DNA from: Segatella copri
GTDB taxonomy: Bacteria > Bacteroidota > Bacteroidia > Bacteroidales > Bacteroidaceae
Direction: 5' to 3'
DNA length: 64,000 bases
NCBI RefSeq assembly: GCF_019249795.2
Contig: NZ_CP156892.1
Span: forward strand, 124,001 to 188,000
Shown piece by piece: positions 27,782-35,495 of the stretch. The position numbers and the translations under genes are program-made. Numbering within the stretch: the first letter of the stretch is position 1; every line of letters begins with the position of its first letter. Under the pieces are notes generated by a model that was not told the DNA's origin, made no database searches, and worked only from the letters and a program-made list of their open reading frames with translations.

Positions 27782-28648
27782 TTACTTTCTTACAGTCAAT
27801 CCGCCATCAGAAACTCCTCCGATTCCGCCTTTTTTCTTATTGTACTGACGGGTTACACCGCTCAAGTTAACTCCGCCAACACCATCGGATGTAGCGTTTA
27901 CACTTTGGCAGTCAACCTTGGCTTTCACGCTGCCCACACCTTCGTTCTTGATAATCAGACTGCCGCCCTTAAACATTCCCAGACTAACAGAGCCTACGCC
28001 CTCATTATCCAGTTTCACACTTCCCATCTCAATCTTAGAGATTTTCACCGAGCCTACGCCTTCGTTATCAATGTTCATATCATCTCCAGCCACATCATCG
28101 ATATTTACCGAGCCAACACCCTCGTTGGTTATCTCCAGTTTGTTGGAAAGAATCTTCCCAATCTTGACAGCACCTACACCCTCGTTATCGATTTCCAGTC
28201 TGTCACTATTAATCGTCTTGGCACGGAAAGAACCCACACCTTCTCTCGTAATCTTCACCAGGTCAGGACTTGTGATATAAATCTTCAGTCTCTTATTATC
28301 ACCGTTACATGAAGAAGGCACGTTCAGTCTTCCGTTCAATCCTATCTTCACTTCTCCATCCCGGTATACCACCTTGAGTTTCTCCTTCAGTTTCTTTACA
28401 AACTCCTGGTCCTTGATGGCAGAGTAATCCATCTTCACGCTGCATTCATTGCCGTCGTTCTGAGTATAATAAACATCGGCAATCACATCCACGTCGATCG
28501 CCTTAAAAGGCTTCTCGGTCAAATCATCCTGCGTAAAGTTTAGACTTCCCTTCATTTCACTGGCAGAAGATCCCATACTGCAAGAACTCAAGCCCATTGG
28601 GGCAAAGAACAAAGCGGCAGTTACCGCCAAAATACCAAATTTCTTCAT
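27782..28648 (-). CDS. head-GIN (DUF2807) lipoprotein with regular EGVGSV repeats
   Basis: 288 residues from ATG 28648 (MKKFGILAVTAALFF; ATG 28654 is possible). The lipobox LSSC near residue 23 predicts lipid anchoring. The domain is a beta-helix of about 20-residue rungs, each carrying a near-identical EGVGSV turn (at least six copies: IDNEGVGAV, ITNEGVGSV, IDNEGVGSV, LDNEGVGSV, IKNEGVGSV, TSDGVGGV). DUF2807 proteins are cell-surface or periplasmic adhesin-like proteins of unclear role. The longer frame to 28819 antisense-overlaps the next gene and is rejected. Confidence 0.82.
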   Translation of the reverse strand: MKKFGILAVTAALFFAPMGLSSCSMGSSASEMKGSLNFTQDDLTEKPFKAIDVDVIADVYYTQNDGNECSVKMDYSAIKDQEFVKKLKEKLKVVYRDGEVKIGLNGRLNVPSSCNGDNKRLKIYITSPDLVKITREGVGSFRAKTINSDRLEIDNEGVGAVKIGKILSNKLEITNEGVGSVNIDDVAGDDMNIDNEGVGSVKISKIEMGSVKLDNEGVGSVSLGMFKGGSLIIKNEGVGSVKAKVDCQSVNATSDGVGGVNLSGVTRQYNKKKGGIGGVSDGGLTVRK

Positions 28649-28714
28649 ATTCATATCTAATTTTATGTTTCTAAATACGTGATAAACCGAATACCGTTCT
28701 GTTTCGGAAATCTG

Positions 28715-28939
28715 ATGGTTAGACGTAAGAAGATACATAAAGGTTGCAAGGAAAGCCCAAAAAGATTGCAAAAGAGCCTCAATTGCCTTGCTTATTATGC
28801 AAGTTTTATAAAAAAACAAGATTTTCTTGCACGTTTCAGAAAATTATACAACAGAGAAAACGAAGAAGCTTACAGAAGTTATTTTGCCAATATGCAAAAA
28901 CAGGCTAAAGAACAACGACAAAAATTCAATTTGAATTAA
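28715..28939 (+). CDS. small basic protein upstream of zeta toxin relic
   Basis: 74 residues from ATG 28715 (MVRRKKIHKGCKES), lysine/arginine-rich and helical (SLNCLAYYASFI, then RKLYNRENEEAYRSYFANMQ). Its stop shares a base with the ATG of the broken zeta-toxin frame (TAATG at 28937-28941), the overlap expected for translational coupling. It is therefore probably the partner gene of the toxin, but I cannot say whether it is the antitoxin. It may now have no partner. Confidence 0.6.
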   Translation: MVRRKKIHKGCKESPKRLQKSLNCLAYYASFIKKQDFLARFRKLYNRENEEAYRSYFANMQKQAKEQRQKFNLN

Positions 28940-29099
28940 TGGAGGCAAAAATACGCAACCCCGTTTTAATTGTCATTGCGGGACCTAATGGTTCTGGGAA
29001 GACAACAATAACCAGTCGTGTATTACACCACGAATAGCTAGAAGATTCTATTTATATCAACCCAGACAATATTGCACAAAAAGAGCAAAGAACCACCCT
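28939..29099 (+). pseudogene. zeta-toxin family kinase, nonsense mutation and truncation
   Basis: The frame from ATG 28939 encodes a P-loop, VIAGPNGSGKTTITSR, diagnostic of the zeta toxin/UDP-GlcNAc kinase family. Codon 33 is TAG (29035-29037) where the context HHE-x-LEDSIYINPDNIAQ expects Trp (TGG). The frame then continues as zeta sequence to about 29090 and is lost. What follows from 29101 is a direct repeat found again at 29743. The gene is inactive. Confidence 0.75.
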
Positions 29100-29100
29100 C

Positions 29101-29166
29101 CACCTCGTCACCACAACACATATCCATCATCGTATTCCCAACATTTGTTTTACTGGTTTACTGAAC
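29101..29166. repeat. 65-bp direct repeat, copy 1
   Basis: The segment starting cacctcgtcaccacaacac and ending ttactgaac is nearly identical to 29743-29807. It marks the point where the zeta toxin homology is cut. Confidence 0.75.
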
Positions 29167-29742
29167 GACCGTAGAGAGTGATAACTTCTTTAACTTCCCT
29201 TTAACTTCTTTAACCGTTTAAACTTCTTTAACTCTTTTAACTTCTGAACTTGCCTTAAACTTGAATCATCTAATATGCGAAATTTCAAGTTTTCTACGTT
29301 AATATTTGTTTAAAAATCAGTCCTTTTTCGGTATCGTTAACTTCTATTATCTGATAATTGTTTAACACAACATAACACGGGATACCCTACCCCACTCGCT
29401 TTTCAAAGATTTCTGCGGTAAGAAAAGAGAAAAAATGGGTCCCTAAAAAAAATGGCACCTCTTTCGGAACCAAAAACAAACGCTTAAAATATGTAAAAAT
29501 GGGCTAAATTCTTAAAATATGTTTATAAAAAGCGAAAACACCCTTCACCACCCTTCACCCGTAACTATTTGACACATAAAACCTTAAATAAAAAGGTGAA
29601 GGGTGAAGGTTTGAAAACTCTTTTTAATATATACGCGCGGCAAGGGAAAAAATCCGTTTTTTCATTTTTCTGACTTTCTGGATTTTCCAAAAATCCTAAA
29701 AAAAGAATATAATATAAGATTTAAAATATAGCCTTCACCCTT
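29167..29742. other. gene-free AT-rich accessory scar
   Basis: No credible coding sequence on either strand. 29185-29245 is a run of degenerate taacttcttt units. An inverted pair (ccttcaccacccttcacc about 29548 / ggtgaagggtgaagg about 29596) forms a long hairpin followed by T-rich sequence and acgcgcggc. I recall similar ccttcacccttcacc stretches next to VirE/primase-like genes in Bacteroides, but those genes are absent here. Confidence 0.5.
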
Positions 29743-29807
29743 CACCTCGTCACCACAACACATATCCATCATCGTATTCCCAACATTTGTTTTTCTGTTT
29801 ACTGAAC
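29743..29807. repeat. 65-bp direct repeat, copy 2
   Basis: Second copy of 29101-29166. It runs directly into the left end of MITE-like copy B. Confidence 0.75.
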
Positions 29808-29945
29808 TTTCGCATGTGGTTCAAGAACGGGCTAGGAGCTTTTGCCCTTTACCTTTGCTTTACCCTTCGGCCAGCGATTTTCAATTCCATTCGGCCGGTG
29901 ACCGTTGGTTCAGGGCGTGTGGAGCTTACATGTGAAACTTGAGTG
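29799..29945. repeat. MITE-like palindromic element, copy B
   Basis: The outer ends actgaactttcgcatgt (29801) and acatgtgaaacttgagt (29928) are imperfect inverted repeats and match copy A at 2011-2120. The interior differs but keeps cgggctaggagc near the left and ttcagggcgtgtgg near the right. About 145 bp, no coding capacity. Confidence 0.55.
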
Positions 29946-29947
29946 GT

Positions 29948-30034
29948 TTCTTCGGAGATATTATTTTATCTTTCGGAGATATTTTCGTATTCTTCGGAGA
30001 TATTCTGCTATCTTTCGGAGTAATTTTCGTGTTA
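29948..30034. repeat. 21-bp tandem repeat, about four copies
   Basis: The core tcggag recurs exactly every 21 nt at 29952, 29973, 29994 and 30015. The plus frame reads as a 7-residue repeat of FGDI type, but no promoter, start context or family supports a protein. Confidence 0.7.
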
Positions 30035-30180
30035 TTGATTTCAGAGATAGTTATCATTCGACAAGTGGAACAGCCAATTCGTTACCGCCCACCCCAAGCC
30101 AACCTCGTGACCATCAGAGCGAAAGCCAATAGATTAACTTTATTTAACAAAAAAAACAACTGATTATGAAAAAATTACAT

Positions 30181-30188
30181 TAAATTTG
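30181..30188 (+). promoter_or_regulatory. -7 promoter box for the exopolysaccharide cluster
   Basis: TAAATTTG, 160 nt upstream of the first lipoprotein; no good -33 box. It predicts a leader of about 150 nt that contains the 20-bp tandem repeat. Confidence 0.5.
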
Positions 30189-30230
30189 CAACCGTCTAAC
30201 AGCTCCACTTGTAAGTGTACGCAAGATGAT

Positions 30231-30270
30231 GATAGTCAAACTACCTAAACGATAGTCAAACTACCCAAAA
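30231..30270 (+). promoter_or_regulatory. 20-bp tandem direct repeat in the cluster leader
   Basis: gatagtcaaactacctaaac at 30231-30250 is followed at once by gatagtcaaactacccaaaa (two mismatches at most). Two tandem units in the leader suggest a protein- or RNA-binding site controlling the cluster. Confidence 0.5.
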
Positions 30271-30348
30271 GACAACGAACTGAAGGACAAGAATATAAGT
30301 AAATGGTATTAATCTGAAACTGAAAGTACAATTTAAACTTAAATAGAT

Positions 30349-32778
30349 ATGAAAGTATTCAATTCTACACTTGCTGCTATCGGTTTGGCAGCATTCGTAT
30401 TCGCATCATGTAGCGACAGCACAAGTGATCCTACTGGTGGCGATGGTGTAAAGTCAGAGGTTAATTCAGTTGAACTTACAGCTTTAACCCCAAGTTCTGT
30501 AATCAATTACAAGAACAGCACAGCTATGGCTCGTAAGTTCTTCGCTACAAGAGGAGCTTCAGCTACAGACTTCGTGACTGCAATGCCAAATTTCCCAACA
30601 AAACCACAGTTGATTAAAGAGCTTACCAAAGCAACAGACTTGGTTTTTGATGAGGGCAATCCAACAAACACTTACATTATCAAGAACAAGAACAAGCTTG
30701 ACTTTACTGACCACAAGATTCAGGGTGTAACCATCTTCGTTAGTGGAGACAGCAAGATGACTTACAATGAGTCTCTCGGTGGAAACACTATCGTATTGGC
30801 TAAGGGCGCTACCCTTGAATATACAGGAACTGGCTCTATGATTAAGGCTACCGATAAGGTATATGGCGCAGCCAGCAGTGCTATCAAGGCTACCAACGAC
30901 AATATCGTTGTAGAAGGTGAACTCTATGCTGCATGGGAAGGTCAGGGCGAAGAGAATATTCTCCATGGCGGCTTCGGCGCTGTAGAATCAAAGGTTAACC
31001 CTACCCAGAATATCACTTTCAAGAGTGGCGCTAAGGCTTTCATCGACGGTTCAATCCGTGCTAAGAACCTTACCATTGAGGATGGCGCTGTAGTTACAGC
31101 TACAAGAAACATCCTGAATGCAACAAAGGTTGACCTTGCCGGTGCATTGAAGGTGGGTGGCTTCTGCAAGTCAGAGAACCTCAATATCACAGGTCTTTTG
31201 GATGCATCTAACGCAAATTCAGTAGTTAAGGTTACTAAGCAGCTCAACCTGGAGGATGGTTCTCTCATCAAGGCTAACTACGTAAACGTAACCGACAACA
31301 CATACGAAGGCACAAAGAATGGCAAGGATGTAGTTAATGTGGGTGATGCCCAGCTTAACTTGAAGGAGGGCGGTCAGATTCAGATTGCAGACCTCGGCGT
31401 TGTCAACGTGAACAACCTCGTTACAGACAACGCTTCTGCTGCTCAGATTCAGTTGCAGGGCGATAATGCCGTAGCCGTCATCAAGGCAGATAACTTCACC
31501 AACAATGGTGATGCTACCATCAACGCATTCGCTACTCCTGGTACAAATTCTGTACTCTTGTTACAGATGAGCAAGTGCTTCATGGGTACTACACAAATGC
31601 CTTCTTCTGGCGACCTTGACATCTCTGCATCATACCTCGACTACGACAAGGCAACAAGTGGTCAACTTGTCATTAGAAAGGATGAGACCAAAGAGCAGTA
31701 TGGTTATACCTTGAGCGAAGAGGCAAAGAACGCCAGTGCTACCCCTAAGCTAGACTTGGTTGCTTCATTCGGTGAAAACAATGGTATGTCTGCATCTTGC
31801 ATCCAGACCGTTGGCAACTACGTATATGTATCTTACCATACCTATGGCAACGGCAAAACAAACCTGAAGGGTGGTCTTGAAGTTCTCCACATGGCAGACA
31901 ACAAGCTTACAGGTGACCAGATAGTTAACGGAAAAGCAGGAATGGACATCAACCACGTAATGGTTGACAACAACAAGGCATACATCGCTGCTACCGATAT
32001 CAACAAGGGTGCATTCCTCGGCGTTGTTCCTTTGGAGAACAATGTTTATTCAACAACGATGACCCAGTATGTTCTCGATGCATTGAACAAGAAAAACGGT
32101 TTCGATGCTAACTGCGTAGTGAAGTATGGCGACAACATCGTTATGTCTTCTACAAGAGGTTACGAGTTCTACGACAAGGAATTCGGTCATACCTATTTCC
32201 AGACTACAGCAGACGCCAAGGGTCTTGCTTCAGCTAACGGCAACCTCTATAGCTTGCTGGCTACTGGTAAGAACACGACAGGTACTGTGAATGTATTCAA
32301 TGGTATTGACCTCCGTCAGGATAAAACTACAACATCATTCACAACTGATGGCAACGTAGGTCCTGAGAAAGGCAAGAACACTGTTGCTGTTGACGGAACA
32401 GACATCTATGTTTGTCAAGGCGAGAGAGGTATTGTTCGCTACAATGCCAACGGAGAGAAGGTTTGGGATTACACGGTTCCTACCATCGCAAACCAGAAGA
32501 GCGAGAAGTATGGTAGCGTAAAGGGTTACTGCAATGGCGTAGCTATCAGTGGCAACTACGTATATGTAGCAGCTGGCGGTTATGGCGTAGTTGTTCTTAA
32601 CAAGGCTGATGGTAAGGAGGTTTGCCATCGCACCGCATTCAACGGCTTCCTGGAGAACGGCAAGTGGGCAAACCCTAACTCTGCAAACTATGTAACAATT
32701 GGTCAGGACGGCTATATCTACGTAGCTTATGGTAAGAGCCGCGTACAGGTATTCAAGTTGACCCAGACAAAGAAATAA
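30349..32778 (+). CDS. beta-helix/beta-propeller lipoprotein A of the exopolysaccharide cluster
   Basis: 809 residues. The lipoprotein signal ends FASC (Cys 21) and is followed by SDSTSD, an acidic stretch resembling Bacteroidota surface-export signals. Residues about 100-450 are short repeated strands (NITFKSGAKAFIDGSI, NLTIEDGAVVTA, VDLAGALKVGG) as in a right-handed beta-helix. Residues about 465-809 contain repeated blades (NYVYVSYHTYGNG, DIYVCQGERGIVRY, NYVYVAAGGYGVVVL, YIYVAYGKSRVQVF) as in PQQ/WD-like beta-propellers. There is no recognised enzyme motif. As first gene of the cluster with a paralogue behind it, it may bind, modify or anchor the polymer; this is inference. Confidence 0.75.
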   Translation: MKVFNSTLAAIGLAAFVFASCSDSTSDPTGGDGVKSEVNSVELTALTPSSVINYKNSTAMARKFFATRGASATDFVTAMPNFPTKPQLIKELTKATDLVFDEGNPTNTYIIKNKNKLDFTDHKIQGVTIFVSGDSKMTYNESLGGNTIVLAKGATLEYTGTGSMIKATDKVYGAASSAIKATNDNIVVEGELYAAWEGQGEENILHGGFGAVESKVNPTQNITFKSGAKAFIDGSIRAKNLTIEDGAVVTATRNILNATKVDLAGALKVGGFCKSENLNITGLLDASNANSVVKVTKQLNLEDGSLIKANYVNVTDNTYEGTKNGKDVVNVGDAQLNLKEGGQIQIADLGVVNVNNLVTDNASAAQIQLQGDNAVAVIKADNFTNNGDATINAFATPGTNSVLLLQMSKCFMGTTQMPSSGDLDISASYLDYDKATSGQLVIRKDETKEQYGYTLSEEAKNASATPKLDLVASFGENNGMSASCIQTVGNYVYVSYHTYGNGKTNLKGGLEVLHMADNKLTGDQIVNGKAGMDINHVMVDNNKAYIAATDINKGAFLGVVPLENNVYSTTMTQYVLDALNKKNGFDANCVVKYGDNIVMSSTRGYEFYDKEFGHTYFQTTADAKGLASANGNLYSLLATGKNTTGTVNVFNGIDLRQDKTTTSFTTDGNVGPEKGKNTVAVDGTDIYVCQGERGIVRYNANGEKVWDYTVPTIANQKSEKYGSVKGYCNGVAISGNYVYVAAGGYGVVVLNKADGKEVCHRTAFNGFLENGKWANPNSANYVTIGQDGYIYVAYGKSRVQVFKLTQTKK

Positions 32779-32795
32779 TCAATTCTTAAAAGAAT

Positions 32796-32836
32796 GTTCT
32801 CTCACTACCATCCCAATGGGGTTCTAGTGGGAGAAC
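32796..32836 (+). other. intercistronic hairpin
   Basis: gttctctcacta / tagtgggagaac, a 12-bp stem with one wobble between the two lipoprotein genes, without a T-run. Probably an mRNA processing or stability element. Confidence 0.5.
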
Positions 32837-32918
32837 AAACTTCTAAAATTGGAAAGACCGCTCGAAAAGAAAGTATAACGTTAAGGATGTAGACTAACGA
32901 TTTAACAAACAAACTGAT

Positions 32919-35396
32919 ATGAAAAAAAGAAATATCAAATTGGTAACATTCGGTTTCGCTGCAATGCTCCTGGCATCTTGTAGCGACTCTAATGATACCC
33001 TTAATCCAACTCCGAATCCTGCAGAAACAGGAATCATAGGAAAGGAAGTAACCTCTATTACAGATGCTCAGCAGTTGGCTGCACGTGTCTATAACTTCAA
33101 AAGACCAAGCACAACAAGAGCGGCAGGAGTAACATCTGCCAATTTAAACCAGGCATATACCATGGAGGCAGAACCAACAGGATTGGACTTTGCAAGCATG
33201 GACAAGATGTCCAACCACGATACATGGAACTTTCCTGCAAACAAAGATATGTATATTGCTCCAGGCGAAACCATCGCTTCCAAAAACTACCATCTTAATG
33301 GAAATAAAATATACGTAGCAGGAACTTATGAATACAACCCAGATCATACAGATGGAAACTACACCATCGTAGTATTAAAAGATGGAACACTGAAATGGAA
33401 AGGTGGATACCTTTTTCCTCATCAGAACGGCGGAAAAATCCTCTGCTACGGAAACTTCGAATGCAATGCAGACCTGGATGTTCAAAACAGAGGTATCTTC
33501 AAAATTGCAGGCGATTTAAACTTAAAAGGACATACATTCAGAGTGAACAATGCCAGTGTTTATATCGGAGGCAAGCTCATTTGCAACAACTTCGAGAACC
33601 AGGCTAACGCTTATACAAATATACAAGGCGGCATCGAGGGCGTAGAAGACCAAACTATCAAAGTAGATGGTGTCGTAAACATTGATGGAAACTGCAAGAT
33701 GAAAGACCTGTACCTGATGGGAAATGGTCAACTCTATTGCTGTTCCCTGGAACTGACAGGCGAATTCAAGTCTATGGGCGGTGATGGCGCAAGCAGTGCT
33801 TTACATACCAGCTACCTGAAGGCAAAGAATCTTTTGCTTGCTTCCAGCAACAACATCTATCTGGTGAACAACAGCAGCATAGAAGTAGAAGGAACCCTTC
33901 AGTGCAACAAGAATGCCAGTGCCATGATCTTCCTGCAGGGTGTCAACTCTAAAGCTTATATCAAGGCAAATGTCATCAAATATAATGGTAGCGGAAGCCC
34001 TGCCTCACTGAACGACTGCTATATGTTCAACGCTATGGATACCGGTGGCGAATACTACATAGATGCAGATCGTTTCGACAACAGTTCTTCTAATGGTGGT
34101 AACCTCGCTTTCAGCGACGTCCAGTTCCTGGGATCTGGTAAAGCCCACAACTTCAGAAACAACAGTGCACCTGTTAAACTGGAAAAGGCAGAATGTGGCT
34201 ACACGCTGAAACCAGACGTTCCTACTCCACCACATATTGATGAGGTGGGTGAAGTTCTCTACGACCATACCCATACAGACATCACTGCTACCTGTATCCA
34301 GCCATACAACGGAAAGCTCTATATGTCATACCACACTCGTGGAAACGGACATGGCGGATGTATCGAGGTATTCGAGACAGACAACCAGAAGCAGACCCAA
34401 CTCTTGCAGTTCTTGCAGGATAAAGATAAATCGCTGGATTTCAACCATCTGATGGTAGATGGCAAATCATCTACTCCAAACCTGTATGTTGTAGGCAACT
34501 ACGGATATACAAACAAGGATACTGGCAAGCAGAGTGATGCAGGAGCCATGATGGCAAGAATCGACCTCAAGAGCAACGGGCTGCTGAATACTGAGGTTAA
34601 GAATATCGGTGATGCAGCCATCAATCCGCTGATTATCGTTCCTCTGGAGAACAACCAGAGCAACAATGAGGATGAGAATGCAATCGTTCGCGACGGTGAC
34701 AAACTGCTCGTAACAAGTACCAGAGGTTATGAGGTTTACGACCCTAACACCCTGGAACTGCTGAGCAGCAAGAAGACTCCGGGTAAGGCGAAGCACATCG
34801 CACTGAACAATGGCGAGATTGCTACCTTATATTACAATGAACGATTATCAAGCACAGAAACTCCTGTAGCCGGAACACTGGAGATTTTCAACGCTGGTGC
34901 AGACATTACAACTGCAACACCAGAGAAATCAATCGCCATTTCAGAAATTGCACCAAACAATGGTAAGAACACCATAGCCATCGACGGAGACAACGTCTAT
35001 GTATGCCGAAGCGCAAACGGTCTTACCTGTTACGACAAGAATACCGGTGCAGAGAAGTGGACATGGCAAGCTCCGCTTACCGCATCCACATCCAAGCCTC
35101 AGGGCTATGCCAACGGTGTGACATTCGACGACAAGTATGTCTATCTGGCTTGCGGAGGTTACGGTCTCGTGGTTCTCGACAAGAACAAGATGGTGGATGG
35201 CAAACCAGCAGTTTACGCCAAGACCCGAGTTACTGGTATTACCAACGAACAGGGAAGAATAGTTTGGAACTCTGCCAACTACGTAACACTCTATAATGGA
35301 CTGATTTACGTAGCTTACGGTAAGAACCGACTCAAGGTTTACCAATTGGTTGATGGTAGCACATCTGGATCAAATACAGACTATGGCACCAAATAG
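32919..35396 (+). CDS. beta-helix/beta-propeller lipoprotein B (paralogue)
   Basis: 825 residues, same layout as lipoprotein A: lipobox LASC (Cys 21), acidic SDSND tail, a beta-helix region (about 130-430, e.g. GIFKIAGDLNLKGHTFRV) and a C-terminal propeller (about 440-815). The blades echo the first protein almost word for word (GKLYMSYHTRGNG, LLVTSTRGYEVYD, NVYVCRSANGLTCYD, YVYLACGGYGLVVLD, LIYVAYGKNRLKVYQL). The helix halves have diverged more than the propellers. A tandem duplication kept in a secretion cluster suggests both copies have a role, perhaps as a heteromeric surface complex. Confidence 0.75.
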   Translation: MKKRNIKLVTFGFAAMLLASCSDSNDTLNPTPNPAETGIIGKEVTSITDAQQLAARVYNFKRPSTTRAAGVTSANLNQAYTMEAEPTGLDFASMDKMSNHDTWNFPANKDMYIAPGETIASKNYHLNGNKIYVAGTYEYNPDHTDGNYTIVVLKDGTLKWKGGYLFPHQNGGKILCYGNFECNADLDVQNRGIFKIAGDLNLKGHTFRVNNASVYIGGKLICNNFENQANAYTNIQGGIEGVEDQTIKVDGVVNIDGNCKMKDLYLMGNGQLYCCSLELTGEFKSMGGDGASSALHTSYLKAKNLLLASSNNIYLVNNSSIEVEGTLQCNKNASAMIFLQGVNSKAYIKANVIKYNGSGSPASLNDCYMFNAMDTGGEYYIDADRFDNSSSNGGNLAFSDVQFLGSGKAHNFRNNSAPVKLEKAECGYTLKPDVPTPPHIDEVGEVLYDHTHTDITATCIQPYNGKLYMSYHTRGNGHGGCIEVFETDNQKQTQLLQFLQDKDKSLDFNHLMVDGKSSTPNLYVVGNYGYTNKDTGKQSDAGAMMARIDLKSNGLLNTEVKNIGDAAINPLIIVPLENNQSNNEDENAIVRDGDKLLVTSTRGYEVYDPNTLELLSSKKTPGKAKHIALNNGEIATLYYNERLSSTETPVAGTLEIFNAGADITTATPEKSIAISEIAPNNGKNTIAIDGDNVYVCRSANGLTCYDKNTGAEKWTWQAPLTASTSKPQGYANGVTFDDKYVYLACGGYGLVVLDKNKMVDGKPAVYAKTRVTGITNEQGRIVWNSANYVTLYNGLIYVAYGKNRLKVYQLVDGSTSGSNTDYGTK

Positions 35397-35440
35397 CAAG
35401 ATAAGAAATACTAGAGAATAAAAAACTCAAGAAGACACCA

Positions 35441-35478
35441 GATGAATGCAGCTGCAACAGCTCGCAGCTGCATTCATC
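35441..35478 (+). other. intercistronic hairpin before the export genes
   Basis: gatgaatgcagctgc / gcagctgcattcatc, a 15-bp perfect stem with an 8-nt loop and only a weak T tail. It may separate expression of the lipoproteins from the export genes by partial termination or processing. Confidence 0.6.
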
Positions 35479-35495
35479 GTGTTTAATAACTCATT

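Noticed and set aside
29939..30163. 74-aa frame with FGDI heptad repeats
   Set aside because: It follows the 21-bp DNA repeat; no promoter or start signal, and the second half is random-looking. Kept only as a repeat.
26862..30300. Search for CRISPR arrays among the direct and inverted repeats
   Set aside because: Repeats here are few, adjacent (20-21 bp) or widely spaced (640 bp) without regular spacers, and no cas genes are present.
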